Source of the DNA: Cronobacter turicensis z3032
Lineage (GTDB): Bacteria > Pseudomonadota > Gammaproteobacteria > Enterobacterales > Enterobacteriaceae
DNA length: 64,000 nucleotides
Direction of reading: 5' to 3'
Assembly: GCA_000027065.2 (NCBI GenBank)
Contig: FN543093.2
Coordinates: 1,926,074 to 1,990,073 of the forward strand
The notes under the pieces are model-generated. The model searched no databases, had not been told where the DNA came from, and was given only the letters and a program-made list of their open reading frames with translations. This document shows positions 39,486 to 48,317 of the stretch, piece after piece (the first letter of the stretch is position 1; every line of letters starts with the position of its first letter). A program made the position numbers and the translations under genes.

Positions 39486-39516
39486 CGGCGTCTGAGCGGG
39501 TTTCGAGGGCATCAAC

Positions 39517-42500
39517 ATGAAGAGAAGTCTTAATTGCAGTTACCGGCTGGTGTGGAGTGAAGTCCAGCGCGCGTTTATCGTGGTTTCCGAGCTCACGCGA
39601 GCGAAGGGCAAACGCGCCAGCGGGGCGGTGTTGTTGACGGCAGCGGTAGGAAGCGCGCTTGCCAGCGGCGGAGCGTTCGCGTTCACGCCCGATGTCACCT
39701 CGTCGGTGCAGGATGAGCTGGTGCAGAACGGCACCCAGCAGGTTCTGGTCGGCGGGGCGACGACAAATCATACTATCGGCGCGCTGGGCAATCAGATTGT
39801 CGCAGGCGGCCTTGCACAGAAAACCACGTTAAACGACGGCGGCGTACAGGTTGTTCGCCAGCAGGGCGTGGCGACCGGCACCGTCATTGATGACGGTTTG
39901 CAGGTGGTGGAAAAAGACGGTCAGGCGCAGAGAACGGTCATTCTGGACGGCGGCGTGCAACAGGTGGATGGTTCCGCCGTGCATACCGTGGTCGGTAACG
40001 GCGGCGAACAGCATGTCCTTGCCAATGGCACCGCGACCACCACGCTTATCAACAACGGCGGCACGCAGTCTGTCGATGGCACCTCTATTTCCGCAGTCGT
40101 CAACGACGGCGGTCATCAGCTGGTTGAGCGCGGCGGTTACGCCCGCAACACCACCGTTAATAACGGCGGCGTCCAGTACGTCAGCGCGGGCGGTTCGTCC
40201 TCCGACGGCGTGATTTTCGGCGGCGGCATTCAGCAGGTTTCCGGCACCGCGTCCGGCACCAGCATCAACGACGGCGGCAGCCAGCAGGTACAGGTCGGCG
40301 GCCAGTCCCGCGATGCGCAAATTAATAACCGCGGCACCCAGGCGGTGGACGGCACGGCTATCTCCGCCATTGTCAAAGACGGCGGCACCCAGCTCGTTAA
40401 CCGTGGCGGGCTGGCGAAAAACACTCAGGTTAACAGCGGCGGTCTGCAGCATGTGTCGGTAGGCGGGGCATCCGCTGACGCGCACCTCTTCGGCGGCACG
40501 CAGCAGCTGGCGGGCACGGCGTCCAACACCCAGATAGATTCAGGCGCCGAACAGCATATCGAAGCGACCGGCCTCTCTGTAAGCGCGACCGTGAACAGCG
40601 GCGGCCTGCAGAATGTCGACGGCACCGCGAACTACGCGACCGTTAACGACGGCGGCACCCAGCTGGTGCAGGTCGGCGGCCATGCCAACAGCACCGTGGT
40701 GCGCGACGGCGGCATTCAGGACGTGGCCCTCGGCGGCTCGGCGTCTGATTCCATTCTTCTCGGCGGCACCCAGCAGCTCGCGGGCAACGCGGGCGGCACT
40801 ATCATCGGCGACGGCGGCGTACAGCATGTGAAAACCGGCGGTTCGGCTTTCGGCTCGCTGATTAACGCAGGCGGCCTGCAGCGCGTCGACGGCACCGCGA
40901 CCTCGACCATCGTGAAAAACGACGGCATCCAGCTGGTTAACAGCGGCGGCCTCGCGGACAACACCGCCATCCACAGCGGCGGCCTGCAATACATCGCCCA
41001 GGGCGGCGCGGCGTCTGAAGGCGTTATCTTCGGCGGCGGCATTCAGCAGGTTTCCGGCATGGCGTCCGGCACCAGCGTCAACGAAGGCGGCTCCCAGCAG
41101 GTTCAGGTGACCGGCAAAGCGATCGGCACCCAGATCAACAACCGCGGCACCCAGGCCGTTGACGGCACGGCAATCTCCGCCATCGTCAAAGACGGCGGCA
41201 CCCAGCTGGTGAACAGCGGCGGTCTGGCGAAAGACACCCAGGTCAACAGCGGCGGTCTGCAGCATGTGTCGGTAGGCGGGGCATCCGCTGACGCGCACCT
41301 CTTCGGCGGCGTTCAGCAACTCGCGGGCACGGCGTCCAACACCCAGATAGATTCAGGCGCAGAACAGCATATCGAAGCGACCGGTAAATCCGTTAGCGCG
41401 ACCGTCAACAGCGGCGGCCTGCAAAACGTCGACGGCACCGCGAATTTCGCGACCGTTAACGACGGCGGCACGCAGCTGATTCAGGTCGGCGGCCACGCCA
41501 ACAGCACCGTGGTGCGCAGCGGCGGCGTTCAGGACGTGAAACTCGGCGGCGCGGCCTCTGGCTCCATCCTGCTTGGCGGCACGCAGGAACTGGCGGGCAC
41601 CGCGGGCGACACCATCATCGGCGACGGCGGCGTGCAGCATGTCCAGGTGGGCGCGAATGCCTCTGGTACGCTGATTAACGCAGGCGGTCTGCAGCGTGTT
41701 GACGGCACCGCGAAAAGCACCACCATCAACGACAAAGGCATCCAGCTGGTGAACCGCGGCGGTAAAGCGGACAGCACGGCCATCAACAGCGGCGGTCTGC
41801 AGTATGTCGCGGAAGGCGCTTCCGCTTCTGACAGCGTCGTCTTCGGCGGCGGCATCCAGCAAGTGTCCGGCAACGCGTCCGGCACCAGCGTGAATGACGG
41901 CGGCTCGCAGCAGGTTCAGGTCACCGGTCAGGCGACCGGCACCCAGATCAACAACCGCGGCACCCAGGCCGTTGACGGCACGGCAATCTCCGCCATCGTC
42001 AAAGACGGCGGCACTCAGTTGGTGAACAGCGGCGGTCTGGCGAAAAACACGCAGGTCAATAGCGGCGGTCTGCAACACGTCTCTGTAGGCGGCGCCTCTG
42101 CCGACGCGCACCTCTACGGCGGCGTTCAGCAACTCGCGGGCACGGCGTCCAACACCCAGATCGATTCCGGCGCGGAACAGCATATCGAAGCGACCGGTAA
42201 ATCCGTCAGCGCAACCGTTAACAGCGGGGGTCTGCAGAATGTGGACGGCACCGCGAACTACGCCACCATCAACGACGGCGGCGTACAGCTGGTGCAAAAC
42301 GGCGGTCACGCCAACAGTACTGTGGTGCGCGACGGCGGCGTTCAGGATGTGAAACTGGGCGGCGCGGCGTCTGACTCCGTTCTGCTTGGCGGTATTCAGT
42401 CCGTCTCCGGCACCGCGGGCCGTACCATCATCGGCAATGACGCTATTCAGCATGTAAAAACCGGCGGTCTGGCTTTCGCTTCGCAGATTAACGCGGGCGG

Positions 42501-45500
42501 TCTGCAGCGCGTCGATGGCACAGCGACCTCGACCATCGTGAAAAACGACGGCATCCAGCTCGTCAACAGCGGCGGTCTGGCGCGCGCCACCACGGTCAAC
42601 AGCGGCGGCCTGGAGCATATTAACTTCGGCGGCGCGTCTTCCGACGGCGTTATTTTCGGCGGCGGCGTGCAGGTGGTTGCGGGCATGGCGTCCGGCACCA
42701 GCATCAGCGACGGCGGTCTCCAGCTCGTCACCAAAACCGGTATGGCGAACGATACCCACGTGAACCGCGGCGGCGTACAGAGCGTTGACGGTACCGTGAC
42801 GTCCGCGGTCGTGAAAGACGGCGGTACGCAGATAATCAACAACGGCGGTCTGGCGCGCGGCTCTATCGTGACCAGCGGCGGGCTGCAACACATCAACAAA
42901 GGCGGCGCGTCGTCTACCGCGAAAATCTTCGCAGGCGGCACCCAGGTGGTGGCCGGTACAGCTTCCGGCACCAGCATCGGCGACCGTGGCACACAGCTCG
43001 TGCAGGAAACCGGTAAAGCGGTGGACGCGCAGATTAACCAGGGCGGCACCCAGGCAGTTGACGGCACGGCTATCTCGGCGGTCATCAACGACGGCGGCCT
43101 GCAACTCGTTAACGTCGGCGGTCTGGCGGCAGGCTCTATCGTCCACAGCGGCGGCGTCCAGCATGTGAAACTGGGCGGCGCGGCGTCTGACGGCACCGTC
43201 TTTGGCGGCGGCACGCAGCTGGTTGAAGGCACCGCGTCCGGCACCAGCATCAGCGACGGCGGCGTGCAGCTCATCATGGCGAGCGGCCATGCGAAAGGCA
43301 CGCTGGTCAACAGCGGCGGCGTACAGCGCGTAGACGGCCAGTCCTTCGATGCGGTTGTCAACAATGGCGGTCAGCAGATTGTCGACCCGTACGGCTGGTC
43401 GCGCAGCACCGTGATCAACGCCGGCGGCTCACAGATCCTGGGCAACTCGGCAGTGGCTATCTCTACCGTGATGAACGGCGGCGAGCAGCACGTTAACAAC
43501 GGCGCGCAGGCGCTGGCGACCCGTCTGCTGGGCGGCACCCAGAATATCGGCAACGGCGGCAAGGCCTTCGATACCCGTGTCGAGAAAGGCGGCGTGCAAA
43601 ACGTCAACTCAGGCGGTTATACCTACGGCGGCACCATCTCCGCGGGCGGCAGAGAAAACGTCTTTACCGGCGGCACCACCGACTTTACGACGGTGGAAGG
43701 CACGCAGGTTCTGGACGGCCACTCTATCGTGACCATTCTGCAAAACAACGGCTACCAGCGCGTGAACAAAGATGCCCTGGCGGACGTGACGATGGTCTTC
43801 GACAACGGCGTGATGGATGTTTACGGCACGGCGAAAGGTACGGAGCTGTATGAGAATGGCGAACAGCGCGTGTATAAAGGCGCGAACGTCACCTCAACCT
43901 GGCTGAACGATGATGCGAAACAGACCGTCTACAACGGCGCGGTGGTTACCGAAACCCGTAACCGCGGCGGCGAGCAGAATCTGCTGAGCGGCGGTCGCGC
44001 GGTAAGCACTATCATGGATACCGGCGCTGTCCAGAACATCGGCGCGGGCGCTACGGCGGAAAACACAGTGCTGATTAACCGCTCTGTGCAGAACGTGCGC
44101 GGTACTGCTGACGGCGCTGAACTCGCGGCTAACGCGGTGCAGAACGTCTACCAGGGCGGCGTGGCGAAAAACACCAGCCTGTATGCCACCACCGCGCAGA
44201 ATATCTACAACGGCGGCCAGACCTTCAATACCAACATTGAGAACGGCGGCATTCAGAACGTGCTGACCGGCGGTACGGCGACCAGCACTACTATCAACCT
44301 TGGCGGTACGCAGAACGTCAACAGCGGCGGTACGGTTATCTCGACCATCATCAAGGCGGGCGGGATCCAGAACGTCAATGACGGCGGGATTGTTATCGAC
44401 AACACTGTGATCGGCGATCAGGTCGTCAACAACGGCGGTACGGTGGCCTCGTCTACGGTCAGCGAAAACGGCAGCCAGAGCGTGACGCTGGGCGGTACGG
44501 CTATCGCGACCACCGTCACCAAAGGCGGCGTACAGTTTATCCGTAAAGGCGGCGTGGCCGACCAGACCATCATTCAGCAGGGCGGTATGCTGGCGGTGGC
44601 GGATGCTGCTGAGGCGACCAACATCGATCTCAACAGCGGCGCAGGCATTGTCGCCAGCACCGACACCACCGTTAACGGCACCAACGCGCAGGGTCAGTTC
44701 TCCATCGCCAACAAGCTGGCGAACAGTCTGCTGCTGGAAAGCGGCGGCGCGCTCACGGTCGCGGCGGACGGTATCGCCAACAACACCGTGGTGCAGAACG
44801 GCGGTAAACTCAGCGTGACGGATGGCGGCATTCTGACCGGCACCACCGAGCTGAAAGATGGCTCCTCCATCGCGGGCAACGTCACTAACACCGGCAAGCT
44901 GAGCGTGACCACCGATCAGAGCGACAACACGATTGCCGCGAATATCAACGGTACCGGCAGCCTGTATAAAGAAGGCGACGGCAAACTGACCGTCAGCGGT
45001 GTTCTGAACCAGACCGGCGGCACCTGGCTGCAGAGCGGCACGCTGGTGTTCAGCGGCCTGGAAGCGGTGACTGACGTTATCGCGCAGCTTGGCACCTCAC
45101 TGCAACTGACCAACGGCACCTCGCTCACCGGTATGATTGACCCGACCGATCTGACGGTAGATGCCGGCTCCACCTGGCTGATGACCGGCAGCTCGCTGCT
45201 GGACGACCTGACGCTGGGCGGCGCCATCGATTACCAGGCACCGACCGGCGCCTTCGTACCGAAAACCCTGACGGTCACTAATCTGACGGGCAATGGCGGC
45301 ACTATCACCCTGAACACGCTGTTCCAGGACGGTACGGCGACTACCGACAGCCTGATCATCAACGGCGGCACGGCGACCGGCAACACCCGCATCGCCATTC
45401 GTAACCAGGGCGGTCTGGGCGCGCGCACGACCGGCGACGGTATCCAGGTGGTAAACGCCATTAATGGCGCGACGACCACTGACGATGCCTTCAGCCTTGC

Positions 45501-46587
45501 CAACAACCTGCAGGCGGGTGCGTATAACTACAGTCTGCGTCAGGGCGCTGGCAGCGAAAGCTGGTATCTGACCACGGCGTCCGGCAGCGGCAACGAAAAC
45601 GGCCCGCAGAACTACCGTTCGGCCATGTACCTCTACAGCTCGCTCTATGCACAGGCGATGGACTACGACAGCGCGCTGCTTGGCTCGCTCGACAGCCGTC
45701 GTTACGCGGCGCGCAGCCCGTCTGAGGATGGCAGCAACGTGTGGGCGCGCTTCCAGGCAGGCCAGCTGAATCATGAGCATGGCGGTTCGGATCTGCGTAA
45801 CGGCAACACGCCGGAAAGCAAAGGCGGCTATACCTTCCTGCAGATCGGTAGCGACCTGTGGAGAGGCCAGGCGTCCTCCATGGAATGGGGTGTCGGCATC
45901 TACGGTGCGGCAGGTCTGTCAGCCATCGACGTTCAGCGCAGCGAGAAATCGAAAGCGGGTACGGTACGTGACGACGCGTACAGCGCCGGTCTGTATGTCA
46001 ACGGCGTGCATGAGAGCGGCTGGTGGGTTGATGTGGTGGCGCAGGGTACGCGTCATAACTTCGATACCAACCCGCGCGACGGCGACGGTATGAAGACGCA
46101 CGGCTGGGGCTATGTCGGCTCCTTCGAAACCGGTCTGCCGTTTGATATCGGTAGCGGCCTGGTGCTCGAACCGCAGGTGCAATACCAGTACCGCGGCGTG
46201 AACCTGAAAGATGGTGGCGACGATGCCGCTGACGTGCAGTTCGGCGACGGTCACAGCCAGCAGGTACGTGCCGGTCTGCGCTTTGGCAACAACGCGACGC
46301 TGAAAGAGAGCGGCAAACCGGTTCCGGTGAGCTGGTGGGTGCGTCCGTCCTTTATCCAGACGTTTGACTCCAAAGGCGACGTGAACGTGAGCGCGCCGGG
46401 CGTGGCAGGCAGCGAAGTCTCCTTCAATCCGGATCAGGACGGCACCGCCGCCGCGCTGGATGTGGGTCTCGACGGCCAGATCCGCGACAACGTGACGCTG
46501 GGCGTTCGCGCCGGCTACACCAAAACTATCGACGACGCCGGCACCGGCGGCTACGGTGGCCAGGTGACGCTGAAAGTCAGCTTCTGA
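39517..46587 (+). CDS. Giant AIDA-type autotransporter adhesin with nested repeats
   Basis: 2356 residues. An extended signal peptide starts MKRSLNCSYRLVWSEVQRAF, followed by VVSELTRAKGKRA, and is probably cleaved after AFA at residue 55. The passenger (about 75-1700) consists of AIDA-type repeats of 18-20 residues, of the form NSGGLQHVSVGGAS, typical heptosylation substrates. Repeats are ordered in 90/91-residue blocks and in 271-residue superunits. A pertactin-like stem (about 1700-2020) precedes the C-terminal translocator barrel (about 2030-2356), which ends in VTLKVSF with the terminal Phe typical of outer-membrane proteins. Predicted role: adhesion, autoaggregation or biofilm formation. 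It is co-directional with the heptosyltransferase. Confidence 0.95.
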   Translation: MKRSLNCSYRLVWSEVQRAFIVVSELTRAKGKRASGAVLLTAAVGSALASGGAFAFTPDVTSSVQDELVQNGTQQVLVGGATTNHTIGALGNQIVAGGLAQKTTLNDGGVQVVRQQGVATGTVIDDGLQVVEKDGQAQRTVILDGGVQQVDGSAVHTVVGNGGEQHVLANGTATTTLINNGGTQSVDGTSISAVVNDGGHQLVERGGYARNTTVNNGGVQYVSAGGSSSDGVIFGGGIQQVSGTASGTSINDGGSQQVQVGGQSRDAQINNRGTQAVDGTAISAIVKDGGTQLVNRGGLAKNTQVNSGGLQHVSVGGASADAHLFGGTQQLAGTASNTQIDSGAEQHIEATGLSVSATVNSGGLQNVDGTANYATVNDGGTQLVQVGGHANSTVVRDGGIQDVALGGSASDSILLGGTQQLAGNAGGTIIGDGGVQHVKTGGSAFGSLINAGGLQRVDGTATSTIVKNDGIQLVNSGGLADNTAIHSGGLQYIAQGGAASEGVIFGGGIQQVSGMASGTSVNEGGSQQVQVTGKAIGTQINNRGTQAVDGTAISAIVKDGGTQLVNSGGLAKDTQVNSGGLQHVSVGGASADAHLFGGVQQLAGTASNTQIDSGAEQHIEATGKSVSATVNSGGLQNVDGTANFATVNDGGTQLIQVGGHANSTVVRSGGVQDVKLGGAASGSILLGGTQELAGTAGDTIIGDGGVQHVQVGANASGTLINAGGLQRVDGTAKSTTINDKGIQLVNRGGKADSTAINSGGLQYVAEGASASDSVVFGGGIQQVSGNASGTSVNDGGSQQVQVTGQATGTQINNRGTQAVDGTAISAIVKDGGTQLVNSGGLAKNTQVNSGGLQHVSVGGASADAHLYGGVQQLAGTASNTQIDSGAEQHIEATGKSVSATVNSGGLQNVDGTANYATINDGGVQLVQNGGHANSTVVRDGGVQDVKLGGAASDSVLLGGIQSVSGTAGRTIIGNDAIQHVKTGGLAFASQINAGGLQRVDGTATSTIVKNDGIQLVNSGGLARATTVNSGGLEHINFGGASSDGVIFGGGVQVVAGMASGTSISDGGLQLVTKTGMANDTHVNRGGVQSVDGTVTSAVVKDGGTQIINNGGLARGSIVTSGGLQHINKGGASSTAKIFAGGTQVVAGTASGTSIGDRGTQLVQETGKAVDAQINQGGTQAVDGTAISAVINDGGLQLVNVGGLAAGSIVHSGGVQHVKLGGAASDGTVFGGGTQLVEGTASGTSISDGGVQLIMASGHAKGTLVNSGGVQRVDGQSFDAVVNNGGQQIVDPYGWSRSTVINAGGSQILGNSAVAISTVMNGGEQHVNNGAQALATRLLGGTQNIGNGGKAFDTRVEKGGVQNVNSGGYTYGGTISAGGRENVFTGGTTDFTTVEGTQVLDGHSIVTILQNNGYQRVNKDALADVTMVFDNGVMDVYGTAKGTELYENGEQRVYKGANVTSTWLNDDAKQTVYNGAVVTETRNRGGEQNLLSGGRAVSTIMDTGAVQNIGAGATAENTVLINRSVQNVRGTADGAELAANAVQNVYQGGVAKNTSLYATTAQNIYNGGQTFNTNIENGGIQNVLTGGTATSTTINLGGTQNVNSGGTVISTIIKAGGIQNVNDGGIVIDNTVIGDQVVNNGGTVASSTVSENGSQSVTLGGTAIATTVTKGGVQFIRKGGVADQTIIQQGGMLAVADAAEATNIDLNSGAGIVASTDTTVNGTNAQGQFSIANKLANSLLLESGGALTVAADGIANNTVVQNGGKLSVTDGGILTGTTELKDGSSIAGNVTNTGKLSVTTDQSDNTIAANINGTGSLYKEGDGKLTVSGVLNQTGGTWLQSGTLVFSGLEAVTDVIAQLGTSLQLTNGTSLTGMIDPTDLTVDAGSTWLMTGSSLLDDLTLGGAIDYQAPTGAFVPKTLTVTNLTGNGGTITLNTLFQDGTATTDSLIINGGTATGNTRIAIRNQGGLGARTTGDGIQVVNAINGATTTDDAFSLANNLQAGAYNYSLRQGAGSESWYLTTASGSGNENGPQNYRSAMYLYSSLYAQAMDYDSALLGSLDSRRYAARSPSEDGSNVWARFQAGQLNHEHGGSDLRNGNTPESKGGYTFLQIGSDLWRGQASSMEWGVGIYGAAGLSAIDVQRSEKSKAGTVRDDAYSAGLYVNGVHESGWWVDVVAQGTRHNFDTNPRDGDGMKTHGWGYVGSFETGLPFDIGSGLVLEPQVQYQYRGVNLKDGGDDAADVQFGDGHSQQVRAGLRFGNNATLKESGKPVPVSWWVRPSFIQTFDSKGDVNVSAPGVAGSEVSFNPDQDGTAAALDVGLDGQIRDNVTLGVRAGYTKTIDDAGTGGYGGQVTLKVSF
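40261..43330 (+). repeat. 813-bp tandem superrepeats and 273-bp subrepeats in the adhesin gene
   Basis: Equivalent serine codons in the recurring SGTS motif lie at 40261, 41074, 41887 and 42700, exactly 813 bp (271 codons) apart. The first three units are near-identical over long stretches and the fourth diverges. Within a unit the blocks are 270, 270 and 273 bp. After 42700 the 273-bp block continues alone at 42973 and 43246. The hierarchy is about 19 residues, then 90/91, then 271. Confidence 0.9.
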
Positions 46588-46605
46588 TAACAGGTAGTAA
46601 GAACA

Positions 46606-46633
46606 GCCGCCCCATACGGGGCGGCTTTTTTTT
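46606..46633 (+). terminator. Terminator after the autotransporter gene
   Basis: Perfect stem GCCGCCCC / GGGGCGGC with loop ATAC and a run of eight T, 18 bp after the stop. It closes the heptosyltransferase-autotransporter operon. Confidence 0.93.
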
Positions 46634-46672
46634 GCGTGTAATAATAGAAAGACGAAGAGATGAAAAGGCTTT

Positions 46673-46701
46673 GTAGGGCGGGTAAGCACCGCGCACCCAC
46701 C
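46673..46701. repeat. REP-like palindromic repeat, single copy
   Basis: A 29-bp unit beginning GTAGGGCGGGTAAGC and ending CGCACCCACC, an imperfect palindrome. Same family as the copies at 46930-47009 and the array at 54732-55122. Confidence 0.75.
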
Positions 46702-46744
46702 AATTACAATAAACCGACGGTAAGGGGATGGTTTTCTCCGGCTT

Positions 46745-46821
46745 AAAAAAATCGGCCCATGAGGGCCGATTTTCCGCCGGGAGCCGGGATTGCAAAGGGG
46801 GCGGCGGCGAGCCCCCTTTGC
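46745..46821. other. Two strong hairpins upstream of the puuB 3' end
   Basis: The first is a perfect 11-bp stem AAAATCGGCCC / GGGCCGATTTT with loop ATGA (46748-46773) and flanking A/T runs, a good bidirectional terminator. The second is a perfect 11-bp stem GCAAAGGGGGC / GCCCCCTTTGC (46792-46821) with an eight-base loop and no T-run. The second may belong to a dispersed repeat. Confidence 0.7.
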
Positions 46822-46860
46822 ACGTTCGCGAGAAACGAGCGCCCATATAAAGGAAACATT

Positions 46861-47067
46861 ATGGCGAACGGAACGTGTTCACGGCCCTGGTATATCTCAC
46901 CCGTCACAGGCGTTCTATATATGCTGGACGGCGGGTGCGCTGCGCTTACCCGCCCTACGATATTGGGCTGCACGTTAGATGTAAGGTGGGTAAGCGCAGC
47001 GCACCCACCGTATCAATTACACTCTCACCATGACCATCACACCCCCAGTCTGTCCCGCAGGCTGTAA
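46861..47067 (+). CDS. Doubtful 68-residue ORF running into REP-like repeats
   Basis: ATG at 46861 has a good ribosome-binding site (AAAGGAAACATT). The first 24 residues, ending near SPVTGVLYMLDGG, are unique sequence. The rest is translated REP-like repeat (CAALTRPT, WVSAAHPPY) and overlaps the puuB 3' end on the other strand. It may be a short real gene truncated by repeat insertion, or spurious. Confidence 0.2.
   Translation: MANGTCSRPWYISPVTGVLYMLDGGCAALTRPTILGCTLDVRWVSAAHPPYQLHSHHDHHTPSLSRRL
46930..47009. repeat. Inverted pair of REP-like repeats
   Basis: One copy in reverse orientation (46930-46958, GGCGGGTGCGC to CGCCCTAC) and one direct copy (46981-47009, GTAAGGTGGGTAAGC), 22 bp apart. 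Together they form a BIME-like cruciform next to the puuB stop. Confidence 0.75.
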
Positions 47068-48317
47068 TACGCCGCACCCATTGCGGTAAACGGGATCTGG
47101 AACGAACGCCCGCCGGGGAACGGATAATGCGGCAGCGTCGCGAACGCGTCGAAACGCTCGGCGTCGCCGCGCAACGCCTCGGCGATAAGCCTGCCCGCGA
47201 GATGCGTACACGTCACCCCGTGGCCGCTGTCGCCCTGCATATAATAGATATTGTTCTCAAGCCGTCCGAACTGCGGCATCCGCGAGAGCGTCAGCAGGAA
47301 ATTGCCGGTCCAGCGGTAATCAATCTTCACGCCTTTAAGCTGCGGGAACGTCTTCAGCAGCTTTGGCATAATCAGCCGGTCAATATCGTCCGGGTCGCGC
47401 GCGCCGTACACCACGCCGCCGCCGTAAAGCAGCCGGTTATCCGCCGTCAGCCGGTAATAATCGAGCAGATAGTTACAATCCTCGACGCAATAATTATTCG
47501 GCAACAGCGACGCCGCCACCTCCGGGGCCAACGGCTCGGTCGTCACCACCTGAGTGCCGCACGGCATACTGCGCCGCGCGAGCGCAGGCTCAAGACGCGT
47601 GCCGAGATAGGCGTTGCCCGCCACAATCACATAGCGCGCCGTCACCTGACCCTGCGCGGTTTTCACCACGGCAGGCTGGCCGTGCGTAATGCTCACCGCC
47701 GCCGACTGCTCGAAAATCTTGCCGCCGAGGGCGCGAATCGCTTCCGCCTCGCCGAGCGCCAGGTTCAGCGGGTGAATATGGCCGCCGTTGTGATCGAGCA
47801 GCGCGCCGGTGTAACGACGGCTCGCGATTTCCCCGCGCACCGCGTCGGCGTCCAGCAGCTCAAGCCCGCGATTGCCGTAGCGCTCCCAGCTGGCTTTCTG
47901 CTCCATCAGGCCGAGATACTGCTTACGGTTCAGCGCCACAAACATCCCGCCGGGACGGTAATCGCACTGAATATCGTAACGCGTAATGCGCTCGCGGATG
48001 ATCTCGCCGCCTTCAAACATCATGCTGCCGAGCATCCGCGCCGTGTCCACACCGTAACGCGCTTCGATAACGTCGATATCGCGGCTGTAGGAGTTCACCA
48101 CCTGGCCGCCGTTACGCCCGCTCGCGCCAAACCCAATCCGCGCGGCCTCCAGCAGCACCACGTCATAACCTTGCTCCACCAGATGCAGCGCCGATGAAAG
48201 CCCGGTATAACCGCCGCCGACAATACAGACATCGCACTGGAGCGACTCCGTAAGCGTCGGGAAGGGCGCATGCGGATTGGCGCTTGCGGCGTAGTAGCTG
48301 TTTACATGCTCAGTCAT
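47037..48317 (-). CDS. puuB: Gamma-glutamylputrescine oxidase
   Basis: 426 residues, equal to E. coli PuuB. This FAD enzyme oxidises gamma-glutamylputrescine to the aldehyde, step two of the Puu pathway. The DAO-type Rossmann motif CDVCIVGGGYTGLSSALHL lies near residue 30, and GASGRNGGQVVNSYSRD follows. The C-terminal part contains GDSGHGVTCTHLAGRLIAEA. Its 5' end overlaps the puuC 3' end by eight bases. In E. coli puuE follows; here repeats follow. Confidence 0.96.
   Translation of the reverse strand: MTEHVNSYYAASANPHAPFPTLTESLQCDVCIVGGGYTGLSSALHLVEQGYDVVLLEAARIGFGASGRNGGQVVNSYSRDIDVIEARYGVDTARMLGSMMFEGGEIIRERITRYDIQCDYRPGGMFVALNRKQYLGLMEQKASWERYGNRGLELLDADAVRGEIASRRYTGALLDHNGGHIHPLNLALGEAEAIRALGGKIFEQSAAVSITHGQPAVVKTAQGQVTARYVIVAGNAYLGTRLEPALARRSMPCGTQVVTTEPLAPEVAASLLPNNYCVEDCNYLLDYYRLTADNRLLYGGGVVYGARDPDDIDRLIMPKLLKTFPQLKGVKIDYRWTGNFLLTLSRMPQFGRLENNIYYMQGDSGHGVTCTHLAGRLIAEALRGDAERFDAFATLPHYPFPGGRSFQIPFTAMGAAYYSLRDRLGV

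Larger units (their letters stand above)
46588..47036. other. Autotransporter to puuB intergenic region
   Basis: 449 bp made almost entirely of hairpins and repeats: the autotransporter terminator, one single and one paired REP-like repeat, two strong stems and a doubtful ORF, each listed separately. No puuE or other gene follows puuB here. Confidence 0.75.

Noticed and set aside
41353..43290. 645-codon open frame on the minus strand inside the autotransporter gene
   Set aside because: It mirrors the GC-rich repeat codons; its composition is repeat-derived, it has no ribosome-binding site and no family resemblance.
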